Source: Bacteroidaceae bacterium
GTDB lineage: Bacteria > Bacteroidota > Bacteroidia > Bacteroidales > Bacteroidaceae
Assembly (NCBI GenBank): GCA_017556585.1
Contig: JAFYMP010000001.1
Location: 1-37,347, forward strand
Direction: 5' to 3'
DNA: 37,347 nucleotides
Part shown: piece by piece, positions 18,963 to 26,698 of the stretch
Layout: the number at the start of each line of letters is the position of its first letter
Position numbering within the stretch: the first letter of the stretch is position 1
The notes under the pieces: generated by a model
Told to the model about the DNA's origin: nothing
Seen by the model: the letters and a program-made list of their open reading frames with translations, nothing else
Databases searched by the model: none
Made by a program: the position numbers and the translations under genes

Positions 18963-20782
18963 TTTTCAAATCCTTTTCTCCACTCAATAATAATAGCTGC
19001 CCTACTCTTTCCAACAGCATCAATAAGTTCCTCCTCTTTTGCCTCTTTTATTCGTTTGATGCTCTTGAATTTTTTCAGTAACAGTTCACTTGTTTTTTCT
19101 CCAATTCCCTGAATATCAGATAGTTCGGATGATAATTGCCTTTTGCTTCTTTTCTTTTTATGAAAACTGATAGCTACTCTGTGTACCTCTTCCTGCATCT
19201 GTTCAAGAAGTCTGAATAGTTCAGAGTCTGGTTTTATTCCTACTTCCATCTGTGGAAAACCAGACAGTAGTGCAGATGTTTTATGATGATTGTTCTTTAC
19301 TAATCCGGCTATATTTATGTTAATGTGCAGATTATCAATTACTTCCTTTGCGATAGACATCTGTCCCTTACCACCATCTACTATTACTAAATCCGGTAAT
19401 TTACTACCCTCTTCTATTATCCTGGAATACCTTCTGTACATAACTTCGTACATAGAGGCATAGTCGTCTCCCCCACTCTCTTCTTTAAGATTGTATAGTC
19501 TGTACTCTTTTTTTGCAGGTTTTCCGTTTTTATATACCACGCAAGCAGCTACAGCATCGCTTCCCGAAATGTGAGAATTATCAAAACACTCTATATGCAG
19601 TGGCAGTTTCTCTATTTTGAGCAGGTTTTGCAGTTCTTTAAGTATTCTGGTCTGTTTCTGTTCCGGATTAAGTTTATCAGATCTCTTTAACCTGTCGGCT
19701 CTATACTGTTTTACATTTAGAATAGATAGATCCAATAGCTTCTTTTTCTCACCTTTTTGCGGAACAACCCACTCTACTCCATCTATCTCCACAGATGGTT
19801 TAAATGGCACTATAACCTCTTTTGCTCTGCTTTTATACCTTGTTCGCATCTCTGCAAAGCCTGTGAGCAGCATCTCTTCTATGGTTTCGTCCAGTTTTCT
19901 TTTGTATTCAAATGTAAAAGCCTGATTTATGCAACCATTTGACAAGTGCATATAGTTTACAAAAACTACATCTTCGTCTTCTTCTACAGAATACACATCT
20001 ATATTGTCTAAACTTCCACTTACTACCTGACTTCTCTCTGTAAATGCAGTTAGTGTTAGATATTTCTCTTTTAGAACCTGTGCTTTTTCAAAATTTAGCA
20101 GAGCAGACTCCTTTTTCATCTCCTCTACTATGTTTTTATTTAGTTCTATAGTCCTGCCTTTAAGAATTTCTCTTATTTCTGAAATCTCCTTTCCATACTC
20201 TTCTTTGCTTTGTAGCCCTATACAAGGTGCTTTACACCTTTTTATATGATATTCCAAACACTCTTTGTAATTACCTTTTTGAATATCATTTTCATTTAAA
20301 GTAAGTTTGCAAGTTCTTATGTTGTAAACTTCCGAAATCAGGTTCAAAAGTGCGTTCAGAGTACCTACATGGCTATATGGACCATAATATGAACTTCCGT
20401 TTCTTATTATATTTCTGGTTTTGAAAATTCTGGGAAATGGTTCGTTTGTTATACAGATAGATGGATATGTTTTATCGTCTTTAAGCAGAATATTATACTT
20501 TGGCTTGTATTTTTTTATAAGATTGTTTTCAAGCAAAAGTGCATCCCATTCGTTATTTACTACAATATATTTAATATCGGCTATCTGTTTTACCAGCAAT
20601 TTTGTTTTGTTGCTTTGTTGCTCCTTTAAAAAGTATGAAGAGACTCTTCTTTTTAGGTTTTTAGCCTTTCCTACATAGATAACCTGACCGGAACTGTTTA
20701 AATATTGATAACAGCCGGGTTTTTCAGGAAGACTCTGAACAATTGGTTTTAATATTTCTTCGTAATATGTATTCTCTTTCAT
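18959..20782 (-). CDS. uvrC: Excinuclease ABC subunit C
   Basis: UvrC makes both incisions in nucleotide excision repair, acting with UvrB on damaged DNA. The 607-residue protein has the GIY-YIG nuclease (VIYVGKAKNLKRRVSSYF, about 30-50) for the 3' cut, CKAPCIG near residue 187, a UVR helix hairpin at about 215-245 that contacts UvrB, an RNase H-like domain with ECFDNSHISG and LVIVDGGKGQM for the 5' cut, and C-terminal helix-hairpin-helix motifs (DIQGIGEKTSELLLKKF). It starts 69 bases after the mnmG stop. That spacer contains the parS-type palindrome and no clear promoter, so readthrough from mnmG is likely. Confidence 0.97.
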   Translation of the reverse strand: MKENTYYEEILKPIVQSLPEKPGCYQYLNSSGQVIYVGKAKNLKRRVSSYFLKEQQSNKTKLLVKQIADIKYIVVNNEWDALLLENNLIKKYKPKYNILLKDDKTYPSICITNEPFPRIFKTRNIIRNGSSYYGPYSHVGTLNALLNLISEVYNIRTCKLTLNENDIQKGNYKECLEYHIKRCKAPCIGLQSKEEYGKEISEIREILKGRTIELNKNIVEEMKKESALLNFEKAQVLKEKYLTLTAFTERSQVVSGSLDNIDVYSVEEDEDVVFVNYMHLSNGCINQAFTFEYKRKLDETIEEMLLTGFAEMRTRYKSRAKEVIVPFKPSVEIDGVEWVVPQKGEKKKLLDLSILNVKQYRADRLKRSDKLNPEQKQTRILKELQNLLKIEKLPLHIECFDNSHISGSDAVAACVVYKNGKPAKKEYRLYNLKEESGGDDYASMYEVMYRRYSRIIEEGSKLPDLVIVDGGKGQMSIAKEVIDNLHININIAGLVKNNHHKTSALLSGFPQMEVGIKPDSELFRLLEQMQEEVHRVAISFHKKKRSKRQLSSELSDIQGIGEKTSELLLKKFKSIKRIKEAKEEELIDAVGKSRAAIIIEWRKGFEK

Positions 20783-20828
20783 ATTCCATCTTGTTCAAGA
20801 CAATCTCTATGATGTGGACTCTGTTTAA

Positions 20829-20844
20829 TGTTCCACGTGGAACA
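20829..20844. other. parS: parS-type centromere site (ParB-binding palindrome)
   Basis: TGTTCCACGTGGAACA is a perfect 16-bp palindrome identical to the parS consensus described for Pseudomonas and one base per arm from the Bacillus form. It lies in the 69-base spacer between mnmG and uvrC. parS sites nucleate ParB and usually cluster near the replication origin; the candidate origin here is about 7.9 kb away. Function as a ParB site in this organism is inferred from the sequence match. I noticed no second copy in the window. Confidence 0.75.
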
Positions 20845-20851
20845 ATTTGTT

Positions 20852-22726
20852 TTATCTGTTCATTAAAACAAGCAGTACATTGATGTCGCTTGGCGATACT
20901 CCGGGTATTCTGCTTGCTTCTGCCAGAGTTTCAGGATTTATTCTGGCGAGTTTCTGTCTTGCTTCGGTTGACAGCGATTGCAATGAATTGTAATCGAATT
21001 TATCCTTTATGCGAATATCTTCAAGTCTTTTCATTTTGTTTGCTATCAATCTTTCTCTGCTTATGTAGCCACTGTATTTAACGGCTATTTCTGCGGCCTC
21101 AATAATCTCTTCTTTGCGTGCATTCTCTACTCTGTCAAGTTCTGATTTCAGAGCCTTGACATGTTCCGAAATATTGCTCAGAGTTATCTGTGGCCTGTTT
21201 ATCAGGTCAAACAGTTTACAGCCTTCTTTAAGTGGTGTGGTTCCTAACTGTTCCAATGCACCGTTTATAAGAGCCGGTTTTATTGAATAGCTTTTACAGA
21301 ATTCTATAATATGATTTACCTGTTCAAGCTTGCTCTTCATTCTGTTGTATCTTTCAGATGTGGCCAAACCTGTATTGTAAGATTTTTCTGTTAGTCTTAC
21401 GTCGGCATCGTCCTGTCTTAGTAAGATTCTATATTCGGCTCTGGAAGTGAACATTCGATATGGTTCATCAACACCTTTGTTTATCAGGTCATCTATAAGT
21501 ACACCTATATAGGCTTCGTCTCTGCCTAATGTAAATGGTGTTCCGCCATGGCAGTTTATGTGGGCGTTTATACCGGCTATAATTCCTTGTCCTGCAGCTT
21601 CTTCGTAACCGGTTGTACCGTTTACTTGTCCAGCCATAAACAGGTTCTTTATGATTTTCGATTCCAAATTACGTTTTAGCTGTGTTGGATCAAAATAGTC
21701 ATATTCAATAGCATATCCCGGTCTGTAAACAGCTAAATCGCGGAATGCAGGAATCTCCTTTAATGCTCTTATCTGGATATCCATTGGCATTGAAGATGAG
21801 AAACCATTCAGATACATTTCGTTGGTATCTTCGCCTTCCGGTTCCAGGAACAGTTGATGTTGCTCTCTGTCTGGGAATGTTACCAGTTTGGTCTCTATGC
21901 TTGGGCAGTAGCGAGGGCCTATGCTCTGTATCTGTCCGTTGTAGAGTGGGGAATCTTTTAATCCGGAACGCAGTATGTCGTGAACCTTGCTATTGGTAAA
22001 GCAGGTCCAGCAGCATAGTTGTTTCAGTTGGGTAGGGGAGTCCATAAACGAGAAGCGGTGAAAATCGTTTTCTCCTTCTTGTATCTCCATCTCTTCAAAA
22101 TGTACGCTGCGTTTGTCTATACGGACTGGTGTTCCGGTTTTCATTCGTCCGGCGTTGATTCCGTGCTTGGTGATAGATTCGGTAAGCATATACGATGCAG
22201 GTTCTGCTACTCGTCCTCCCGGTATCTGTACGTTACCTACGTGCATCAATCCGTTAAGGAATGTTCCTGCTGTTATAATTAGGCACTTGCAACGGAATGT
22301 TGCTCCTAATAATGTCTTAACTCCTTGAATTTCACCGTTTTCTACAATTACTTCAGTGGCTGTATCTTGCCAAATATTCAGGTTTTCCTGGTTTTCAAGT
22401 ACGTTTCTCCAGGCCCAAATAAACTTAGCTCTGTCGCATTGGGCGCGTGGGCTCCACATGGCAGGTCCTTTAGATCTGTTTAGAATTCGGAATTGTATAG
22501 CTGTTTTGTCTGTTACTAATCCGGTATGTCCACCAAGTGCATCTATCTCTCTGACTATCTGTCCTTTAGCTATACCACCTATGGCGGGATTACAGCTCAT
22601 CTGTCCTATCTTGTTCATATCTATTGTAATAAGACAGGTTTTTGAGCCCATTTGGGCGGCAGCAGCGGCTGCTTCACATCCGGCGTGACCGGCACCTACA
22701 ACAACTATATCGTACTTGAATTCCAT
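20852..22726 (-). CDS. mnmG: tRNA uridine-5-carboxymethylaminomethyl synthesis enzyme MnmG (GidA)
   Basis: MnmG with MnmE installs the carboxymethylaminomethyl group on U34 of several tRNAs, using FAD, NADH and methylene-tetrahydrofolate. I place the start at the ATG of MEFKYDIVVVGAGHAGCE, giving 624 residues. The frame opens ten codons earlier (22756), but the -7 box at 22745-22752 overlaps that region. Visible motifs are the FAD-binding VVVGAGHAGCEAA, CNPAIGGIAKG near residue 50, the GTFLNG strand near 130, and NGTTGYEEAAGQGIIAGINA near 375. The C-terminal helical MnmE/tRNA-binding part reaches the end. It leads the uvrC-dtd-deoC series. Confidence 0.96.
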   Translation of the reverse strand: MEFKYDIVVVGAGHAGCEAAAAAAQMGSKTCLITIDMNKIGQMSCNPAIGGIAKGQIVREIDALGGHTGLVTDKTAIQFRILNRSKGPAMWSPRAQCDRAKFIWAWRNVLENQENLNIWQDTATEVIVENGEIQGVKTLLGATFRCKCLIITAGTFLNGLMHVGNVQIPGGRVAEPASYMLTESITKHGINAGRMKTGTPVRIDKRSVHFEEMEIQEGENDFHRFSFMDSPTQLKQLCCWTCFTNSKVHDILRSGLKDSPLYNGQIQSIGPRYCPSIETKLVTFPDREQHQLFLEPEGEDTNEMYLNGFSSSMPMDIQIRALKEIPAFRDLAVYRPGYAIEYDYFDPTQLKRNLESKIIKNLFMAGQVNGTTGYEEAAGQGIIAGINAHINCHGGTPFTLGRDEAYIGVLIDDLINKGVDEPYRMFTSRAEYRILLRQDDADVRLTEKSYNTGLATSERYNRMKSKLEQVNHIIEFCKSYSIKPALINGALEQLGTTPLKEGCKLFDLINRPQITLSNISEHVKALKSELDRVENARKEEIIEAAEIAVKYSGYISRERLIANKMKRLEDIRIKDKFDYNSLQSLSTEARQKLARINPETLAEASRIPGVSPSDINVLLVLMNR

Positions 22727-22744
22727 CTTTTTGTAAAAGTAGTG

Positions 22745-22752
22745 CAAAAGTA
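22745..22752 (-). promoter_or_regulatory. -7 box for mnmG
   Basis: On the minus strand this is TACTTTTG, a full TAnnTTTG match, 18 bases before the chosen mnmG ATG. Its position rules against the upstream in-frame ATG at 22756. Confidence 0.6.
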
Positions 22753-22795
22753 GCATTTTTTGTCTATTTGAGAAACAATTAACGTGGTATAGTTG

Positions 22796-22825
22796 TTGTG
22801 TTAAAAATGAAAAAATGTATCTTTG
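22796..22825 (+). promoter_or_regulatory. Promoter of the fumarate reductase operon
   Basis: TTGTG at 22796-22800 could be the -33 element and TATCTTTG at 22818-22825 is a full -7 match, with 17 bases between. It lies back to back with the mnmG promoter. Confidence 0.6.
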
Positions 22826-22877
22826 CAGAATATTAGATTATTAATATAAACTAAATAACAACAAATTTTTAAACTTT

Positions 22878-23606
22878 ATGTGGTTAATTAATTCATCCAT
22901 CGGAAGAAAGTTGGTGATGAGTGTTTCAGGATTGGGTCTTATCCTTTTCTTGACATTTCACATGGCGATGAACGCTGTTGCACTCTTCTCAGGCGAAGGG
23001 TACAACATGGTGTGTGAGTTTTTGGGAGCAAACTGGTATGCACTTGTTGCAACTGTAGGTTTGGCAGCTCTCGTAGTTATTCACATTGTGTATGCTTTCA
23101 TACTGCAGATTCAGAACCGCAGAGCTCGCGGTAGCGAACGTTATGCAGTAACTGCAAAACCAAAAGGTGTTGAGTGGGCTTCACAGAATATGTTGGTACT
23201 TGGTATCATCGTAATCTTGGGTCTTGCATTACATTTGGTACACTTCTGGTCAAAGATGCAGCTCACTGAGATTGTTGGCGGACACGAAGCTTTGGTTTAC
23301 CAGGGTTTGGCAATTGCTCCAACAAATGGTGCTGCACTTATCGCTATCAATTTCTCAAATCCATTGACAGTTGCTATCTATGTAATATGGTTGGCTGCTA
23401 TTTGGTTCCACCTTTCACACGGTTTCTGGAGTGCTTTGCACACTATCGGTTGGAATGGTAAGAACTGGATTAAACGTCTTGAGGTTATCAGCAACGTTTA
23501 CACAACTATCATCGTTATCGGCTTTATTGCCGTTCCTCTGTTGTTCCTTGCACAGAGCTTGATAGATTCAAACTTTGTTTTGGAGTATGTAAAGAATACT
23601 TTATAA
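22878..23606 (+). CDS. frdC: Fumarate reductase/succinate dehydrogenase cytochrome b subunit
   Basis: This 242-residue membrane anchor of complex II has five predicted helices (about 15-35, 55-80, 105-125, 155-180, 205-230). Histidines suited to bind two b hemes sit in the helices, for example in LFLTFHMAMN, VIHIVYAF, LHLVHFW and WFHLSHGFWSALH. This is the single-polypeptide diheme anchor type known from Wolinella and Bacteroides, not the two-subunit enterobacterial form. It passes electrons from menaquinol to the FrdA-FrdB pair. It is first in an operon with its own promoter and is followed 21 bases later by frdA. Working direction in an anaerobe is expected to be fumarate reduction. Confidence 0.93.
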   Translation: MWLINSSIGRKLVMSVSGLGLILFLTFHMAMNAVALFSGEGYNMVCEFLGANWYALVATVGLAALVVIHIVYAFILQIQNRRARGSERYAVTAKPKGVEWASQNMLVLGIIVILGLALHLVHFWSKMQLTEIVGGHEALVYQGLAIAPTNGAALIAINFSNPLTVAIYVIWLAAIWFHLSHGFWSALHTIGWNGKNWIKRLEVISNVYTTIIVIGFIAVPLLFLAQSLIDSNFVLEYVKNTL

Positions 23607-23627
23607 TTTGAAAATCGTCAATAATTT

Positions 23628-25586
23628 ATGGCTACAATAGATTCAAAAATTCCAGAAGGACCATTAGCAGAAAAATGGACCAACTATAAGGCTCATCAGA
23701 AATTGGTGAACCCTGCAAACAAACGTAAGCTTGATATCATCGTTGTAGGTTCAGGTCTTGCAGGTGCATCTGCAGCAGCTACTTTAGGTGATTTGGGTTT
23801 CAAAGTAAAATGTTTCTGTATTCAGGACTCTCCACGTCGTGCTCACTCAATTGCAGCACAGGGTGGTATCAATGCAGCAAAGAACTATCAGAATGACGGT
23901 GACTCTGTATATCGTCTTTTCTACGATACTATAAAAGGTGGTGACTATCGTTCACGTGAAGCTAACGTATATCGTTTGGCAGAAGTTTCTAACAATATCA
24001 TCGACCAGTGTGTAGCTCAGGGTGTTCCTTTTGCACGCGAATATGGTGGTACTTTGGCTAACCGTTCATTCGGTGGTGCTCAGGTATCGCGAACATTCTA
24101 TGCCCGCGGTCAAACCGGACAGCAGCTGTTGTTAGGTGCTTATTCAGCACTCAGCTATCAGGTAAATCAGGGTAATGTTGAACTGTTCACACGTTGCGAA
24201 ATGCTTGATTTGGTTCTTGTTAAGGACGAAAACGGTAAAGAACGTGCACGTGGTATCATCTATCGTGATCTTGTAACAGGTGAAATTAAGCGTTGTTCAG
24301 CACACGCAGTAGTTATTGGTACTGGTGGTTATGGTAATGCTTACTTCTTGTCAACAAACGCTATGGGTAGTAACGGTTCTGCAGCTATGCAGTGCTACCG
24401 TAAAGGTGCTTGGTTTGCTAACCCTGCATTTGCACAGATTCACCCAACTTGTATTCCTGTACACGGTGACAAGCAGTCAAAACTGACTCTTATGTCTGAA
24501 TCACTTCGTAACGATGGTCGTATCTGGGTTCCAAAGAAACTGGAAGATGCTAAGGCACTTCAGGCAGGTACAAAGAAACCTAACGATATTCCTGACGAAG
24601 ACAGAGACTTCTATTTGGAGCGTCGTTATCCTGCATTTGGTAACTTGGTTCCTCGTGACGTTGCATCACGTGCAGCAAAAGAGCGTTGCGATAAGGGCTT
24701 TGGTGTAAACAACACCGGTTTGGCAGTATTCCTGGATTTCAAATATGCTATTCAGCGTCTTGGTAAACAGGCTGTAGCAGACAGATATGGTAACCTGTTC
24801 GATATGTACGAAGAGATTACAGACGATAATCCATACGAGACACCAATGATGATCTTCCCAGCTATCCACTATACAATGGGTGGTATTTGGGTTGACTACG
24901 AACTACAGACATCAATCCCAGGTTTGTTTGCTATTGGTGAATGTAACTTCTCAGATCACGGTGCTAACCGTCTTGGTGCTTCTGCTCTTATGCAGGGTCT
25001 TGCCGATGGTTACTTTGTATTGCCATACACAATCCAGAACTATCTTGCAGATCAGATTCAGGTTCCACGTTTCAGCACAGATCTTCCTGAATTCGAAGCT
25101 GCAGAGAAAGCTGTTAAGGATAAGATTGAAAAGATTATGGCTATCAAGGGTACACGTTCTGTTGATTCTATCCATAAGGAACTTGGTCACATTATGTGGG
25201 AATATGTTGGTATGGGACGTACAGAACAGTCTTTGAAGACCGCTCTTGCAGAACTTGAAAAGGTAGAAAAAGTATTCTGGTCTGATTTGCGTGTAGTAGG
25301 TGTTGCCGATACTTTGAATATTGAACTTGAAAAGGCATTACGTCTTCTTGACTTCATTGAAATTGGTAAGCTGATGGCATACGATGCATTGAACCGCGAA
25401 GAGTCTTGTGGTGGTCACTTCCGTGAAGAACATCAGACTCCGGAGGGTGAAGCTTTGCGTCATGACGATCAATTCTCATACGTTGCATGTTGGGAATTCC
25501 AGGGCGAAGGCAAACAGCCTGAGTTACAGAAAGAGCCTCTGAACTATGAGTATATCAAGGTACAAACACGTAATTACAAGAACTAA
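23628..25586 (+). CDS. frdA: Fumarate reductase/succinate dehydrogenase flavoprotein subunit
   Basis: This 652-residue catalytic subunit carries covalent FAD and interconverts fumarate and succinate. It has the Rossmann motif [17 protein letters not shown] (about 38-55), the FAD-attachment region [17 protein letters not shown] with its His, the substrate and capping-domain elements [13 protein letters not shown] and [15 protein letters not shown], and [14 protein letters not shown] near the end. The length fits the diheme complex II type. Codon use is strongly biased to GGT, CGT and AAC-type codons compared with neighbours such as the PorZ-like gene, which suggests high expression. It sits between the cytochrome and iron-sulfur subunits. 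Confidence 0.96.
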   Translation: MATIDSKIPEGPLAEKWTNYKAHQKLVNPANKRKLDIIVVGSGLAGASAAATLGDLGFKVKCFCIQDSPRRAHSIAAQGGINAAKNYQNDGDSVYRLFYDTIKGGDYRSREANVYRLAEVSNNIIDQCVAQGVPFAREYGGTLANRSFGGAQVSRTFYARGQTGQQLLLGAYSALSYQVNQGNVELFTRCEMLDLVLVKDENGKERARGIIYRDLVTGEIKRCSAHAVVIGTGGYGNAYFLSTNAMGSNGSAAMQCYRKGAWFANPAFAQIHPTCIPVHGDKQSKLTLMSESLRNDGRIWVPKKLEDAKALQAGTKKPNDIPDEDRDFYLERRYPAFGNLVPRDVASRAAKERCDKGFGVNNTGLAVFLDFKYAIQRLGKQAVADRYGNLFDMYEEITDDNPYETPMMIFPAIHYTMGGIWVDYELQTSIPGLFAIGECNFSDHGANRLGASALMQGLADGYFVLPYTIQNYLADQIQVPRFSTDLPEFEAAEKAVKDKIEKIMAIKGTRSVDSIHKELGHIMWEYVGMGRTEQSLKTALAELEKVEKVFWSDLRVVGVADTLNIELEKALRLLDFIEIGKLMAYDALNREESCGGHFREEHQTPEGEALRHDDQFSYVACWEFQGEGKQPELQKEPLNYEYIKVQTRNYKN

Positions 25587-25601
25587 TAAACTGCATTCAT
25601 T

Positions 25602-26357
25602 ATGGAAAAAAATATAAGTTTTACACTGAAAGTATGGCGCCAGAGAGGCCCAAAAGAGAAAGGTGCTTTCAAAGAATATAAGATGCAGGATATACCTACC
25701 GATACCTCTTTCCTTGAGATGCTTGACATTCTCAACGAACAGTTGGTAAACAAAGGTGAAGAGCCTGTAGTATTTGACCACGACTGCCGTGAAGGTATCT
25801 GCGGTATGTGTTCACTTTATGTAAATGGTCACCCACACGGACCTTCAACAGGTGCTACAACCTGTCAGCTTTATATGCGTAAGTTCAAAGATGGTGATGT
25901 TATCACCGTTGAACCTTGGCGTTCAGCAGGTTTCCCTGTTATCAGAGACCTTATGGTTGACCGTGGTGCATACGATAAGATTATGCAGGCAGGTGGTTAT
26001 GTATCTATCAACACCGGTGGTGTTCCTGATGGTAACGCAATTCCTATCTCAAAAGAGAAGGCAGATTTGGCTATGGACGCAGCTTCTTGTATTGGTTGCG
26101 GTGCTTGCGTAGCAGCTTGTAAGAATGGTTCTGCAATGTTGTTTGTAAGTGCTAAGGTTAGTCAGTTGGCACTTCTTCCACAGGGTCAGGTAGAGGCAGC
26201 ACGTCGTGCAAAAGCAATGTTGGCAAAGATGGACGAACTTGGATTTGGTAACTGTACCAACACTCGCGCTTGCGAAGCTGAATGTCCAAAATGTATCTCT
26301 ATCAGCAATATTGCTCGTTTGAACCGCGAATTCATCAGCGCAAAGTTCAAAGATTAA
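25602..26357 (+). CDS. frdB: Fumarate reductase/succinate dehydrogenase iron-sulfur subunit
   Basis: This 251-residue electron-transfer subunit links the cytochrome b anchor to the flavoprotein. The N-terminal ferredoxin domain has [17 protein letters not shown] near residue 60 plus a further Cys in ATTCQLY for the 2Fe-2S centre. The C-terminal domain has [16 protein letters not shown] near 163 and [14 protein letters not shown] near 218 for the 4Fe-4S and 3Fe-4S centres. The gene starts 15 bases after frdA and is followed by a strong terminator, closing the three-gene operon. Confidence 0.96.
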   Translation: MEKNISFTLKVWRQRGPKEKGAFKEYKMQDIPTDTSFLEMLDILNEQLVNKGEEPVVFDHDCREGICGMCSLYVNGHPHGPSTGATTCQLYMRKFKDGDVITVEPWRSAGFPVIRDLMVDRGAYDKIMQAGGYVSINTGGVPDGNAIPISKEKADLAMDAASCIGCGACVAACKNGSAMLFVSAKVSQLALLPQGQVEAARRAKAMLAKMDELGFGNCTNTRACEAECPKCISISNIARLNREFISAKFKD

Positions 26358-26383
26358 TACGCTAAATAGTAGCATATATAATA

Positions 26384-26423
26384 GGTGGATGTACAAAATT
26401 GGTACATCCACTTATTGTTTTAT
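26384..26423 (+). terminator. Terminator of the frdCAB operon
   Basis: A perfect 10-bp stem (GTGGATGTAC at 26385-26394 and GTACATCCAC at 26402-26411) with a 7-base loop is followed by a T-rich tail. Confidence 0.8.
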
Positions 26424-26441
26424 TAAAAAACTACACTATTT

Positions 26442-26472
26442 TTTGCAGTAAGTTGAAAAAGAACTATCTTTG
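26442..26472 (+). promoter_or_regulatory. Promoter of tRNA-Leu
   Basis: TTTG at 26442-26445 and TATCTTTG at 26465-26472 match the Bacteroidota -33 and -7 elements with 19 bases between. The tRNA begins 25 bases further on. Confidence 0.65.
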
Positions 26473-26497
26473 CACCGCAGAAATGTCTGACTGGTCT

Positions 26498-26582
26498 GCT
26501 CGAATGGTGGAATGGTAGACACGAGGGACTTAAAATCCCTTGGCCATAACCGGCTGTGCGGGTTCGAGTCCCGCTTCGAGCA
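26498..26582 (+). tRNA. tRNA-Leu (anticodon UAA)
   Basis: The acceptor arms GCTCGAA (26498-26504) and TTCGAGC (26575-26581) pair fully. The anticodon stem AGGGA/TCCCT encloses the loop CTTAAAA, with anticodon TAA at 26531-26533, which reads UUA codons. A long variable arm typical of class II tRNAs follows, then the T arm with GGTTCGAGTCC. The 3' CCA is not encoded. The 85-base length is normal for tRNA-Leu. Confidence 0.96.
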
Positions 26583-26587
26583 CAAAA

Positions 26588-26635
26588 AAAATCCCTAAAT
26601 ATTTGAGAAATCAATATTTAGGGATTTTGTTTTTC
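26588..26635 (+). terminator. Terminator after tRNA-Leu
   Basis: A perfect 16-bp inverted repeat (26588-26603 and 26613-26628, core ATCCCTAAATATT) with a 9-base loop is followed by TTTTT. The A-run on the other side means it could also serve the minus-strand gene that ends at 26699. Confidence 0.75.
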
Positions 26636-26698
26636 TGATTCAATGCGCGTCGTACCTCTGACAATTATATTTTGAAATTTTTCTTCATAAACACGAAT

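Noticed and set aside
22727-22756. ATG at 22756 as mnmG start
   Set aside because: The mnmG -7 box lies at 22745-22752, so this codon would be upstream of transcription start. MnmG proteins begin at the later MEFKYDI.
26423-26614. 63-codon minus-strand open frame across tRNA-Leu
   Set aside because: It is the complement of a clear tRNA; the ARSGTRTRTAG-type residues are the usual artefact of tRNA genes.
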